From Streptomyces griseiscabiei (GTDB taxonomy: Bacteria > Actinomycetota > Actinomycetes > Streptomycetales > Streptomycetaceae): a DNA stretch of 64,000 nt. The notes under the pieces are model-generated. The model made no database searches and was not told the origin of the DNA. It saw only the letters and a program-made list of their open reading frames with translations. The DNA lies in assembly GCF_020010925.1 (NCBI RefSeq), contig NZ_JAGJBZ010000001.1, positions 2,834,001-2,898,000 on the forward strand. Reading direction: 5' to 3'. Made by a program: the position numbers and the translations under genes. This document shows, piece after piece, positions 10,587 to 22,005 of this stretch (position 1 is the first letter of the stretch; every line of letters starts with the position of its first letter).

Positions 10587-11942
10587 TCAGGACTGCTTCC
10601 GACCGAGGTTCTTCCTGGTCCACTCGACCGCGTCGGCGTACCGGGCCTCGGCGCCGTGTCTGGTCGGGGTGTAGTACTCCCGCCCGTCGATCGCGTCCGG
10701 CGCGTACTGCTGGGCGGCGATCCCCTCGGGCAGGTCGTGCGGGTACACATACCCCTGCGCGTGCCCCAGCTTGGCCGCGCCCTTGTAGTGGCCGTCCCGC
10801 AGATGCGCGGGCACGGGCCCGGCGAGGCCCTTGCGTACGTCCTCCATGGCGGCGCCGATGGCGGTCGTCGCGGCGTTGGACTTCGGGGCCAGGGCGAGGG
10901 CGATCGTGGCGTGGCTGAGGGTGAGCGCGGCCTCGGGGAAGCCGATCATGGCGACGGCCTGGGCGGCGGCGACGGCTATGGGCAGCGCGTTCGGGTCGGC
11001 GAGGCCGATGTCCTCGCTGGCGGAGATCATCAGCCGGCGGGCGATGAAGCGGGGGTCCTCGCCCGCCTCGATCATGCGGGCCAGATAGTGCAGGGCCGCG
11101 TCCACGTCCGAACCGCGGATGGACTTGATGAGGGCGCTGGCCACGTCGTAGTGCTGGTCGCCGTCGCGGTCGTACTTCACGGCGGCGCGGTCGACGGTCT
11201 CCTCCAGGGTGGTGAGGGAGATCTCCGGCTCGGCCTTGTCCAGGGCGGCCCCGGCGGCGGCCTCCAGGGCGGTCAGGGCGCGGCGGGCGTCGCCGCCGGC
11301 GATGCGCAGGAGGTGGTCCTCGGCCTCTTCGGGGAGGCCGACCGTGCCCTTCAGGCCGCGCTCGTCGGTGAGCGCCCGCTTCAGCAGACCCCGCAGGTCG
11401 TCGTCGGTGAGGGGCTCCAGGGTGAGCAGGAGCGAGCGGGACAGCAGCGGCGAGATCACCGAGAAGTACGGGTTCTCCGTGGTGGCCGCGATCAGGGTGA
11501 CCCAGCGGTTCTCGACGGCCGGGAGGAGGGAGTCCTGCTGGGCCTTGCTGAAGCGGTGGATCTCGTCGAGGAAGAGGACGGTCTCCTTGCCGTACCCGCC
11601 GGTGGCGCGGCGGGCGCCCTCGATGACCGCGCGGACCTCCTTGACTCCGGCGGTGATCGCGGAGAGCTCCACGAACCGCTTGTTGGTGGCCTTGGAGACG
11701 ACGTAGGCGAGGGTGGTCTTGCCGGTGCCGGGCGGGCCCCAGAGGATCACCGAGGAGGGGCCGGCCGGGCCGCCGCCGGACTCGCCCACCAGTCGGCGCA
11801 GCGGGGAGCCGGGCTTGAGCAGGTGCTGCTGGCCCACCACCTCGTCGAGGGTGCGCGGGCGCATACGGACGGCCAGGGGGCTGCTCGTCGGGTCCTTCTC
11901 CTGGCGTTCTTCGGCTGCGGCGGTGAACAGATCGGGCTCCAC
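10587..11942 (-). CDS. rarA: Replication-associated recombination protein RarA (MgsA), AAA+ ATPase
   Basis: Clamp-loader-like AAA+ ATPase acting at stalled replication forks. The 451-residue protein has Walker [13 protein letters not shown] near residue 70, Walker [10 protein letters not shown] near residue 122, sensor 1 ATTENPYF and the C-terminal MgsA tetramerisation region containing the conserved [20 protein letters not shown] run (split here as two overlapping motifs). GTG start. It lies downstream of the VKOR gene and upstream of rpsD with no overlaps, so it is probably transcribed on its own or with the VKOR gene. Confidence 0.95.
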   Translation of the reverse strand: MEPDLFTAAAEERQEKDPTSSPLAVRMRPRTLDEVVGQQHLLKPGSPLRRLVGESGGGPAGPSSVILWGPPGTGKTTLAYVVSKATNKRFVELSAITAGVKEVRAVIEGARRATGGYGKETVLFLDEIHRFSKAQQDSLLPAVENRWVTLIAATTENPYFSVISPLLSRSLLLTLEPLTDDDLRGLLKRALTDERGLKGTVGLPEEAEDHLLRIAGGDARRALTALEAAAGAALDKAEPEISLTTLEETVDRAAVKYDRDGDQHYDVASALIKSIRGSDVDAALHYLARMIEAGEDPRFIARRLMISASEDIGLADPNALPIAVAAAQAVAMIGFPEAALTLSHATIALALAPKSNAATTAIGAAMEDVRKGLAGPVPAHLRDGHYKGAAKLGHAQGYVYPHDLPEGIAAQQYAPDAIDGREYYTPTRHGAEARYADAVEWTRKNLGRKQS

Positions 11943-12023
11943 GCCTGAAACCCTAAATCACCGCACTGACAATCCTCTCCGGGCCGTCGGCCGCTCCGGT
12001 ACGGGCCGGTCCGGTACGGGTTG

Positions 12024-12662
12024 TCAGCTGGTCCAGAAGTCCCACCAGCGGGTCAGGATCAGCATGCCGATGATCCCGATGTGCATCACGGGCAGGACCC
12101 AGGTGAACTCGCCGAAGAAGTTCCTGAGCCAGTTCGGCGCGGGCAGGAAGCCGTTGCGGATGTTGGAGGAGGTGACGTACCAGAACATCAGGATGGTGGC
12201 GACCCAGGCGAGGCAGCACCACAGGCAGAGCGAGTTGATGTTGTACAGCGACTGGTACTGCAGCCAGGTCACGAAGCCGACGCCGAAGAGGGTGCCCGCG
12301 TTGAAGGTCAGCCAGTACCAGCGGGGGTAGGTCGCGCGGGCGAGCAGGCTGACGCCGACGCAGATCACGATGCCGTAGGCGACGAGGCCGAGCATCGGGT
12401 TGGGGAACCCGAAGGCCGAGGCCTGGTCGCTCTTCATGATGTTGCCGCAGGAGACGACCGGGTTGAGGCTGCACCCGGGGGTGAAGTTCGGGTCCTCCAG
12501 CAGCTTGAACTTGTCGAGCGTGATGACCCAGGAGGCGAGCAGTCCGGCCGCGCCGGTGATCAGCAGGAGCACCGCGAACGCACGACTGCCGCCGACCGTG
12601 CGCGGGACCTCGGTGTGTTCCCGCCGGGCGGCCGGGACGTCCTTGACTGTCGTCTTGCTCAT
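12024..12662 (-). CDS. Vitamin K epoxide reductase (VKOR) family membrane protein
   Basis: Integral membrane oxidoreductase that in actinobacteria reoxidises a periplasmic DsbA-like partner using menaquinone. The 212-residue product has about five transmembrane segments, the loop Cys pair in [12 protein letters not shown] and the catalytic CxxC motif as CLWC in the helix [11 protein letters not shown]. The start is the ATG of MSKTTVKD at 12662; an upstream extension would read through poorly coding sequence. The DsbA-like protein at 58.0 kb is a possible functional partner, but no genetic link shows this. Confidence 0.9.
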   Translation of the reverse strand: MSKTTVKDVPAARREHTEVPRTVGGSRAFAVLLLITGAAGLLASWVITLDKFKLLEDPNFTPGCSLNPVVSCGNIMKSDQASAFGFPNPMLGLVAYGIVICVGVSLLARATYPRWYWLTFNAGTLFGVGFVTWLQYQSLYNINSLCLWCCLAWVATILMFWYVTSSNIRNGFLPAPNWLRNFFGEFTWVLPVMHIGIIGMLILTRWWDFWTS

Positions 12663-12753
12663 CACGTCGATTCCGTAGCGTCGAAGGGGCCGCGGGGGCA
12701 CGGCCATTGTGCCGTACACCCTCATGTATCCGCCGTTCACTACGCATAAGTTC

Positions 12754-12957
12754 CTCGCCCCCGCCGCCCCTGCCCGTCCCATCCGCGGGGGCTGCGCCCC
12801 CAGACCCCCGCTTCGGCCTGAACGGCCTCGTCCTCAAACGCCGGACGGCTGGAGATGCTCGCCTTGGCTGCGAGAAATCCAGCCCCTCCGGCGTTTGAGG
12901 AGCGGGGTCCGGGGCGGAGCCCCGGGGATGGGACGGGTAGGGGCGGCGGGGGCGAGG
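12754..12957. repeat. Long imperfect intergenic palindrome downstream of hisS
   Basis: About 200 bp in which the left half (Cys-free, C-rich, containing CCTCAAACGCCGGACGG) is answered by an inverted right half (containing CCGGCGTTTGAGGAGCG and GGGACGGGTAGGGGCGGCG). The outer arms, GCCGCCCCTGCCCGTCCCAT and its near complement, and the inner arms around AAACGCCGG pair well, with a short central loop near 12850. It sits just past the hisS stop. I recall the GGCGTTTGAGGAGCGGGGTC sequence as a frequent intergenic repeat in Streptomyces genomes. It probably folds into a large hairpin in RNA and may end transcription. Confidence 0.75.
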
Positions 12958-12968
12958 GAAACCCGGGC

Positions 12969-14231
12969 TCAGCCCAGGCGTACTTCCAGTTCCGCCACGA
13001 TCTCGTTCACCCCGATCGCCACCTGCTCCCCGGACTCCATGTCCTTGAGCTGGACGACGCCCTCGGCGAGGTCTCGCTCGCCGGCCACGAGCGCGTAGCG
13101 GGCACCGGAGCGGTTGGCCGCCTTCATCGCCGCCTTCAGCCCCTTGCCGCCGAACGAGAAGTCCGCCGCGATGCCCACCTTGCGCAACTCGGTGACCTTG
13201 GCGAAGAGCAGACGGCGGGCCTCGTCGCCGAGGGGGACGGCGAACACGCTGGTGGCGGCGGGGAGTTCGAGCTCGACGCCCTCCGCCTCCAGGGCGAGGA
13301 CGGTGCGGTCGACGCCGAGGGCCCAGCCGACCGAGGGCAGCGCGGGGCCGCCGATCATCTCGGAGAGCCCGTCGTAGCGTCCGCCGCCGCCCACCGCGGA
13401 CTGGGAGCCGAGACCGTCGTGGACGAACTCGAAGGTCGTGCGGGTGTAGTAGTCCAGGCCGCGCACCAGCTTGGGGTCGTCCTCGAAGGCGACGCCCGCG
13501 GCCTTGATCAGCTCGCGCACCTCCTCGTGGTACGCCTTGCAGGCGTCGCAGAGGTAGTCGCGCAGCAGCGGGGCGTCCCCGAGCTGCTTCTGGACCGACT
13601 CGCGCTTGTCGTCGAGGACCCTCAGCGGGTTGATCTCCGCGCGAGCGAGGGTGTCCTCGTCGAGGTCGAGGCCGCGCAGGAACTCCTGCAGCGCGGCCCG
13701 GTAGACGGGGCGGCACTCCTTGTCGCCCAGGCTGTTGAGCAGGATGCGGAAGTTCCTGAGGCCCAGCGAGCGGTACGCCTGGTCGGCCAGGATGATCAAC
13801 TCGGCGTCCAGGGCCGGGTCCTCGGCGCCGATGGCCTCGGCGCCGACCTGGGAGAAGTGGCGGTAGCGGCCCTTCTGGGGGCGCTCGTAGCGGTAGTACG
13901 AGCCGGAGTACCAGAGCTTGACCGGGAGGTTGCCGAGCTTGTGGAGGTTGCCCTCCAGCGCGGCGCGCAGGACGGAGGCGGTGCCCTCGGGGCGCAGGGC
14001 GAGCCGGTCGCCGCCCTTGGTCTCGAAGGCGTACATCTCCTTGGTCACGATGTCGGTGGACTCACCGACCCCGCGCGCGAACAGTTCGACGTTCTCGAAG
14101 CCGGGCGTCTCGACGTAGCCGTAGCCGGAGTCGCGCAGCGGGGCGGCGATGGCCTCGCGGACGGCCAGGTACTTGGCGCTGTCCGGGGGCAGCAGGTCGT
14201 ACGTGCCCTTGGGGGCCTGAAAGGTGCTCAC
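12969..14231 (-). CDS. hisS: Histidyl-tRNA synthetase
   Basis: Class II synthetase charging tRNA-His. 420 residues, normal length. Visible motifs: motif 2 region [10 protein letters not shown], the histidine-binding [15 protein letters not shown] and motif 3 region GWALGVDRT. The C-terminal anticodon-binding domain has [18 protein letters not shown]. The start is the GTG of [15 protein letters not shown], with AGGAATGTGACGAGAGACC-type upstream sequence; the longer frame upstream is the antisense of the hydrolase gene. Transcribed with the metallo-hydrolase 13 bp upstream. Confidence 0.97.
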   Translation of the reverse strand: MSTFQAPKGTYDLLPPDSAKYLAVREAIAAPLRDSGYGYVETPGFENVELFARGVGESTDIVTKEMYAFETKGGDRLALRPEGTASVLRAALEGNLHKLGNLPVKLWYSGSYYRYERPQKGRYRHFSQVGAEAIGAEDPALDAELIILADQAYRSLGLRNFRILLNSLGDKECRPVYRAALQEFLRGLDLDEDTLARAEINPLRVLDDKRESVQKQLGDAPLLRDYLCDACKAYHEEVRELIKAAGVAFEDDPKLVRGLDYYTRTTFEFVHDGLGSQSAVGGGGRYDGLSEMIGGPALPSVGWALGVDRTVLALEAEGVELELPAATSVFAVPLGDEARRLLFAKVTELRKVGIAADFSFGGKGLKAAMKAANRSGARYALVAGERDLAEGVVQLKDMESGEQVAIGVNEIVAELEVRLG

Positions 14232-14244
14232 GGAAGGTCTCTCG

Positions 14245-14961
14245 TCACATTCCTCGTCGGGGAGGGGTCGTCGGACCCGCTCCCTGGCTGCCAGCGGCCA
14301 CCTGCCGCAGATACGGGTTGGTGGCGCGCTCCTGGCCGATGGTCGTCTGGGGGCCGTGGCCGGACAGCACCACGGTCGAGTCGTCGAGCGGCAGGCACAC
14401 ACGGGCCAGCGAGTCGAGCATCTCGGCCATGTCACCGCCGGGCAGGTCGGTGCGTCCGATGGAGCCGGCGAAGAGCAGATCCCCGGAGAAGAACACGGAC
14501 GGGATCTCCGTGTTCTCGGGCATCCGGAACGTCACCGACCCCTTGGTATGGCCCGGCGCGTGCGCGACGGACAGCTCCAGACCGGCCAGCTCCAGCCTCG
14601 CACCGTCGGTCAGCTCCCTGACGTCCCCGGGCTCCCCCACGGTCAGCTCGCCCATGAGCGGCATGCCGATGGAACGGCCGAGCGCCTTCTCGGGGTCGCT
14701 CATCATGTACCGGTCGTCGGGGTGGATCCACGCCGGTACGTCGTGCGCGCCGCACACGGGGACGACCGAGGCCACATGATCGATGTGGCCATGGGTGAGG
14801 ACGACGGCGACGGGCTTGAGCCGATGCTTCTTCAGCGTCTCCTCGACACCCTGGGTGGCCTCGTGGCCCGGGTCGATGATCACGCACTCCTCACCGGCGG
14901 CGGGGGCGACCAGATAACAGTTGGTCCCCCAGGCCCCGGCTGGGAACCCGGCAATGAGCAC
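14245..14961 (-). CDS. Metallo-beta-lactamase-fold hydrolase (glyoxalase II-like)
   Basis: A 238-residue zinc hydrolase of the glyoxalase II subgroup. Metal ligands are visible as THGHIDH (about residues 55-61), [21 protein letters not shown] (bridging Asp) and a final SGHGPQT His. Substrate cannot be deduced; family members cleave thioesters, including hydroxyacyl-thiols. GTG start. It precedes hisS by 13 bp on the same strand and is divergent from the cyclophilin gene, the usual order in streptomycetes as I remember it. Confidence 0.92.
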   Translation of the reverse strand: MLIAGFPAGAWGTNCYLVAPAAGEECVIIDPGHEATQGVEETLKKHRLKPVAVVLTHGHIDHVASVVPVCGAHDVPAWIHPDDRYMMSDPEKALGRSIGMPLMGELTVGEPGDVRELTDGARLELAGLELSVAHAPGHTKGSVTFRMPENTEIPSVFFSGDLLFAGSIGRTDLPGGDMAEMLDSLARVCLPLDDSTVVLSGHGPQTTIGQERATNPYLRQVAAGSQGAGPTTPPRRGM

Positions 14962-15131
14962 GATCGTCCTTCTTGTGTCGTACGAGGGTGGTGGGTTGCT
15001 GTGGATCAGAGCCTACCGGCGCTGCCGTTTCCTCAGCGAACCCATATACGGTACGGGTCACACGCAAACAGTCGACTCAATGGACGCGCGACGCACCCGT
15101 CGACGTACGAGACGTATGAGGAGAGAACCCC

Positions 15132-15968
15132 GTGGTCAGCCAGGATCAGCGGCGGCGTCAGCTCGCCCGGGAGAAGTTCTTGCGGCAGCAGCAGCGGCGG
15201 ACGTCCGCGCGGCGCAAGGCACGAGTCCGTAACGCCGCTATCGCTTCGGTGCTCGGTGTGATCCTGGTGGGCAGCGTGGCGCTGTACACGACCGACGTCC
15301 TCAAGGGCGACGACAAGAAGGACAACGTGAACGCGGAGGCGAGCCCCAGCGCCTCGCCCAGCAAGGCACCGGACCCCTGTGAGAAGGCGGCCGCGGGCAA
15401 GGTGAAGGAGCTCACCTTCAAGAAGGAACCCGCGATCACCATCGACAAGACCGCGAAGTACACGATGGATCTGCAGACGACCTGCGGTTCCATCCCCATA
15501 ACGATGGACGCGGCGAAGGCCCCGCACACCGTCAACTCGTTCGACTTCCTCGTCAACAAGGGCTACTTGGACCACACCAAGTGCCACCGGCTCACCACCC
15601 AGGGCATCTACGTCCTGCAGTGCGGTGACCCGCAGGGCACCGGCATGGGCGGTCCCGGCTACACGATCCCGGACGAGAACCTCAAGGACTCCCGGCTGAA
15701 GGGCGATGTGTACCCGGCGGGGACGGTCGCGATGGCGAACCAGTTCAACGCGCAGACGGGCGAGGGCAAGAACAGCGGCGGCAGCCAGTTCTTCCTGGTC
15801 TTCCAGGACAGTCCGCTGCCGGCCAACTACACGCCGTTCGGCACGATCTCCAAGGCCGGTATGAAGGTCCTGACCAAGATCGCCAAGGCCGGTGAGAACA
15901 CGGGGATGGGTGATGGGACGCCCAATGCGACCGTGGTGATCAACAAGGCGACGGTCAAGAAGTCCTGA
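15132..15968 (+). CDS. Membrane-anchored cyclophilin-type peptidyl-prolyl isomerase
   Basis: Cyclophilin-fold prolyl isomerase, probably anchored with the catalytic domain outside the membrane. The 278 residues comprise a very basic N-terminus (1-32), one transmembrane helix (about 33-53), a Ser/Pro/Ala linker (about 68-80) and the cyclophilin domain (about 105-278). The usual FHRV motif is CHRLTTQGIYVLQCGD here, and the SGGSQFFLVF motif is intact. The substituted Phe and Arg/Val positions mean that catalytic strength is uncertain. GTG start preceded by GAGGAGAG. Confidence 0.9.
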   Translation: MVSQDQRRRQLAREKFLRQQQRRTSARRKARVRNAAIASVLGVILVGSVALYTTDVLKGDDKKDNVNAEASPSASPSKAPDPCEKAAAGKVKELTFKKEPAITIDKTAKYTMDLQTTCGSIPITMDAAKAPHTVNSFDFLVNKGYLDHTKCHRLTTQGIYVLQCGDPQGTGMGGPGYTIPDENLKDSRLKGDVYPAGTVAMANQFNAQTGEGKNSGGSQFFLVFQDSPLPANYTPFGTISKAGMKVLTKIAKAGENTGMGDGTPNATVVINKATVKKS

Positions 15969-16103
15969 CCCTCAACAGCGAAATTTCGGTCGCGCGGGAT
16001 GCGGACAGGCAACCCGCCGGTCGCCTATGTTGGCCGTGACGAAACTGTGGACGATGCCCGGGGGCGCTGAGGCCCCTTGCAGGCATCATGTGGAGGAGGC
16101 GCT

Positions 16104-17333
16104 GTGAGCAGCGACCCGTGGGGCCGCGTCGACGAGACGGGGACCGTGTACGTGCGTACGGCCGACGGCGAGCAGGTCGTCGGTTCCTGGCAGGCCGGCT
16201 CCCCTGAGGAAGCGCTGGCCTACTTCGAGCGCAAGTACGAGGGCTTGGTCGTCGAAATCGGCCTCCTCGAGAAGCGGGTGAAGACCACCGACCTGTCGGC
16301 CAAGGACGCGCAGGTCGCGATCGACCACATTCGCGAGCAGGTGGACGCCCACCACGCGGTCGGTGACCTGGACGCGCTCAAGGTCCGGCTGGACAAGCTC
16401 GTCTCGACGGTCGAGGCGCGCCGCGAGGAGCGCAAGCAGCAGCGGGCGAAGCAGTCGGACGAGGCCAGGCACGCCAAGGAGGCCCTGGTCACCGAGGCGG
16501 AGGAGCTGGCCCAGTCCGACCAGTGGCGGTCCGCGGGTGAGCGGCTGCGGGCGCTGGTGGACACCTGGAAGGGTCTGCCGCGACTGGACCGCAAGTCCGA
16601 CGACGAGCTGTGGCACCGCTTCTCGCACGCCCGCTCGGCGTTCTCCAAGCGTCGCAAGGCCCACTTCGCGCAGCTCGACGCACAGCGCGAGGACGCCCGC
16701 AAGACCAAGGAGAAGCTGGTCGCGGAGGCCGAGTCGCTGTCGAACTCGACGGACTGGGGTCCGACGGCGGCGCGCTACCGCGAGCTGATGGCCGACTGGA
16801 AGGCCGCCGGCCGCGCCCAGCGTGAGCACGAGGACGACCTGTGGAACCGCTTCCGCGGGGCCCAGGACGTCTTCTTCGCCGCCCGCAGCTCGGTGTTCGC
16901 CGAGCGTGACGCGGAGCAGACGGAGAACCTCAAGCTCAAGGAGGAGCTGGCCGGGGAGGCGGAGAAGATCCTGCCGGTCACGGATCTGAAGACGGCCCGT
17001 GCCGCCTTCCGCTCGGTCAACGAGCGCTGGGAGGCCATCGGCCACGTCCCGCGTGACGCCCGCCCGAAGGTCGAGGGCCGGATGCACGCGGTGGAGCGGG
17101 CGATCCAGGAGGCCGAGGAGGCCGAGTGGCGCCGTACCAACCCGGAGGCCCGCGCCCGCGCGGCCGGTCTCACGGGCCAGCTCCAGGCCGCCGTGGACAA
17201 GCTGACGGCCCAGATCGAGGCGGCCCGTGCCCAGGGCAACAACGCCAAGGCCGACAAGCTCCAGCGTGAGCTGGACGGCCGCCAGGCCCTGCTGGACCAG
17301 GCGCTGAAGGGTCTGCAGGAGTTCGGCGGCTGA
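16104..17333 (+). CDS. DUF349 repeat protein
   Basis: A 409-residue, almost wholly alpha-helical, highly charged cytoplasmic protein with three tandem DUF349 repeats (about residues 138-192, 216-270 and 292-345), each built around a W-x(2)-A/W-K/R-x core with a conserved downstream Trp. A coiled coil follows (about 355-409). Function is unknown; the domain is often near stress or RelA genes. The start is GTG at 16104, preceded by GGAGGAGGC; an earlier in-frame start would put the ribosome site inside the gene. It converges on relA across a strong terminator. Confidence 0.9.
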   Translation: MSSDPWGRVDETGTVYVRTADGEQVVGSWQAGSPEEALAYFERKYEGLVVEIGLLEKRVKTTDLSAKDAQVAIDHIREQVDAHHAVGDLDALKVRLDKLVSTVEARREERKQQRAKQSDEARHAKEALVTEAEELAQSDQWRSAGERLRALVDTWKGLPRLDRKSDDELWHRFSHARSAFSKRRKAHFAQLDAQREDARKTKEKLVAEAESLSNSTDWGPTAARYRELMADWKAAGRAQREHEDDLWNRFRGAQDVFFAARSSVFAERDAEQTENLKLKEELAGEAEKILPVTDLKTARAAFRSVNERWEAIGHVPRDARPKVEGRMHAVERAIQEAEEAEWRRTNPEARARAAGLTGQLQAAVDKLTAQIEAARAQGNNAKADKLQRELDGRQALLDQALKGLQEFGG

Positions 17334-17346
17334 CGCCGACGGCACG

Positions 17347-17395
17347 ACACGAGAGGGGCTCCCGTACGGTGCGTACGGGAGCCCCTCTCGTGTGT
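17347..17395. terminator. Bidirectional terminator between the DUF349 gene and relA
   Basis: Near-perfect inverted repeat with 20-21 bp arms (left arm ends GGCTCCCGTAC, right arm begins GTACGGGAGCC) around a 5-base GGTGC loop. It is placed in the 69 bp between two convergent stop codons, so it can end transcripts from both sides. There is no long T run, as is usual in this G+C range. Confidence 0.9.
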
Positions 17396-17402
17396 GTCGT
17401 GG

Positions 17403-19955
<2,553 letters not shown>

Positions 19956-20153
19956 GAGGGCTCCTCGTGCGCGATCCGGGTCCCCCGGTCAGGCTCCGGA
20001 GCACCCATGGTAGCGATCCCGGGGCTGGGGATCGCCTTCAGGCCACTGTGAGGGCGGTCTACCTGTGGAACACGAGGGGTGTGCGGTGGATTCCTGCGGT
20101 CGTCTCCGGGAGTGCGCCCGCCGCGGCGACGGGGGGCGTCCGCATGGTGGGTC

Positions 20154-20265
20154 GGGGGCGTGCCGGGGGGTGTCCGTCCTCGGAACGGCGCGGAATCGGT
20201 TGGCTGGGAAGTGGGACGGGTTGACGCGCCAACCGCTGCGGGCGGACACCCCCCGGCACGCCCCC
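20154..20265. repeat. Perfect 23-bp inverted repeat with nested stem upstream of relA
   Basis: Arms at 20154-20176 and 20243-20265 are exact complements (left arm starts GGGGGCGTGCCGGGG). Between them CGGTTGGC near 20197 pairs with GCCAACCG near 20228, so a two-part hairpin about 112 nt long can form. It lies in the 415-bp relA-apt gap, some 200 bp before the relA start, on the relA leader side. Confidence 0.8.
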
Positions 20266-20319
20266 TTCTCGCCGTGCGCCGCTGTCCCGCCGTCGGGGTG
20301 CTGATTGAGGGGATACGGC

Positions 20320-20353
20320 GACGGGCGCCCCAGGTGGTCCCGGGGCGCCCGTC
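20320..20353 (-). terminator. Hairpin terminator downstream of apt
   Basis: GACGGGCGCCCC and GGGGCGCCCGTC form a perfect 12-bp stem around a 10-base loop, 17 bp beyond the apt stop. It likely ends the yajC-secD-secF-apt transcript before relA. No clear T-run follows. Confidence 0.8.
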
Positions 20354-20370
20354 GGATGGTGTGTCGTCTG

Positions 20371-20910
20371 TCAGACGGTGATCAGGGCCTCCAAGGGGGC
20401 TCCTGCCAGTGCGGTCTCCAGGCGTTGGCGGCCCGGGAGGAAAGAGAGCTCCATCAGGACCGCTACGCCGGCCACCTGGGCGCCCGCGCGGCGGATCAGC
20501 TGGAGGGAGGCCTCGGCGGTGCCGCCGGTGGCGAGGACGTCGTCGATGACCATGACGCGGTCGCCCGCGCTCAGGTCCTCGGCGTGGACCTCGATCTCGG
20601 CGGAGCCGTACTCCAGGTCGTAGGCCTGGCTGAGCGTGGCTCCGGGGAGCTTGCCCGCCTTGCGTACGGGGATGAAGCCGACGCCCGCGCGGACGGCGGC
20701 CGGGGCGCCCAGGATGAAGCCCCGGGCCTCCAGGCCGACGATCTTCGTGGCGCCGTGCCGCACGGTCAGCTCCGCCAGCGCGTCCGTCAGCGCGGTGAAC
20801 GCCGCCGGGTCGGCCAGCAGCGGGGTGATGTCCTTGAACAGCACGCCCGGCTCCGGGTAGTCCGCGACATCGCGGATACGGCTGAGCAGCAGCTCCTTGA
20901 TGTCCGTCAT
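20371..20910 (-). CDS. apt: Adenine phosphoribosyltransferase
   Basis: Purine salvage: adenine + PRPP gives AMP. The 179-residue protein has the PRPP-binding motif VMVIDDVLATGGTAEA near residue 122 and the N-terminal YPEPGVLFKDITPLL adenine-recognition region, both diagnostic. The ATG overlaps the secF stop as ATGA. Its place between secDF and relA is a conserved actinobacterial order, linking purine salvage with (p)ppGpp metabolism in position at least. Confidence 0.96.
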   Translation of the reverse strand: MTDIKELLLSRIRDVADYPEPGVLFKDITPLLADPAAFTALTDALAELTVRHGATKIVGLEARGFILGAPAAVRAGVGFIPVRKAGKLPGATLSQAYDLEYGSAEIEVHAEDLSAGDRVMVIDDVLATGGTAEASLQLIRRAGAQVAGVAVLMELSFLPGRQRLETALAGAPLEALITV

Positions 20911-22004
20911 CGCCGCTTACCGCCCCGGCCGCGGCTGCGGCTGCCGGACTGGGCGCGCGGGCCGACCACCGCGGGGGTGGCGTCCGCCGGCTCGTCGTCG
21001 TACGAGCCGTCGGCCTCCGGCTCCGCGTCGTCGTGCTCGGCCTGGGCCCGCTTGGCGAGGACGCGCTTCTTGAGGGCCTTCAGCTGCGGCTCGCGCTCCT
21101 TGAGGTCGGCGACGAGCGGTGTGGCGATGAAGATCGACGAGTACGCGCCGGCCGCGAGACCGACGAACAGCGACAGCGAGATGTCGTTGAGCATGCCCGC
21201 GCCGAGGACGCCGCCACCGATGAAGAGCAGGCCGGCGACCGGGAGGAGAGCGACCACCGTGGTGTTGATGGAGCGCACCAGGGTGCTGTTGATCGAGCGG
21301 TTGGCGATCTCGGCGTACGTCCAGCGGCTCTGCTTGGTGATGTCCTTCGTCTGCTCCTTGAGGCTGTCGAAGACGACGACCGTGTCGTAGAGCGAGTAAC
21401 CGAGGATGGTGAGCAGACCGATCACCGTGCCGGGCGTGACCTCGAAGCCCACGAGGGCGTAGATGCCGATCGTGATGGTGATGTCGTGGATCAGGGCGAC
21501 GAAGGCGGCGATGGCCATGCGCAGCTCGAACGCGATCGCCAGATAGATCACCACGAGGACCAGGAAGATCGCGAGGCCCTGCCAGGCCTTGCTGGCGACC
21601 TGCTCACCCCAACTGGGGCCGACCAGATCGGCGTTGATCGTGTCCGCGTCGACCTTGAGGTCCTTGGCCAGCTGCTTCTGGATCTCGTCGGACTTGGCCG
21701 TGTCCACACCGGAGATCTGGATGCGCAGGGTGTCGTTGCCGAGCTTCTGGACGATCGCGTCGTGGCCGGAGGCCTTCTCCGCGTAGGTCTCGGCCTGGCT
21801 GACCGAGACACTCGTCTTCTCCGTGGTGAAGACCGCGCCGCCCTGGAACTCGATACCCATGCTGAGGCCGCGGACGGCGAGGCCCACGATGGCCGTGATG
21901 GTGATGAGGATCGAGACGCCGTACCAGATCTTGCGGTTGCGGACGAAGTCGTAGCCGATCTCGCCGCGGTGGAGTCGGGCTCCGAGGTCACCGAGCTTCG
22001 ACAT
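20907..22004 (-). CDS. secF: Protein translocase subunit SecF
   Basis: With SecD, uses the proton gradient to assist Sec export from the outer side of the membrane. The 365-residue product has six transmembrane helices with the large extracytoplasmic loop (P1-like) after the first. Family motifs GIEFQGGAVF and GFEVTPGTVIGLLTILGYSLYD (given here as two parts, Asp in helix 4 for proton transfer) are present. A charged Arg/Gly-rich tail ends it. The start is the ATG of MSKLGDLG, one base after the secD stop; the upstream extension is not coding. Confidence 0.96.
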   Translation of the reverse strand: MSKLGDLGARLHRGEIGYDFVRNRKIWYGVSILITITAIVGLAVRGLSMGIEFQGGAVFTTEKTSVSVSQAETYAEKASGHDAIVQKLGNDTLRIQISGVDTAKSDEIQKQLAKDLKVDADTINADLVGPSWGEQVASKAWQGLAIFLVLVVIYLAIAFELRMAIAAFVALIHDITITIGIYALVGFEVTPGTVIGLLTILGYSLYDTVVVFDSLKEQTKDITKQSRWTYAEIANRSINSTLVRSINTTVVALLPVAGLLFIGGGVLGAGMLNDISLSLFVGLAAGAYSSIFIATPLVADLKEREPQLKALKKRVLAKRAQAEHDDAEPEADGSYDDEPADATPAVVGPRAQSGSRSRGRGGKRR

Positions 22005-22005
22005 C

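Noticed and set aside
12709..13098. Open frames through the palindrome after hisS
   Set aside because: They arise from the inverted repeat and run on into antisense hisS.
15020..15060. Possible sigma-H-type promoter (GTTTCC ... GGTACG) before the cyclophilin gene
   Set aside because: The spacing and -10 match are too loose to support a call by eye.
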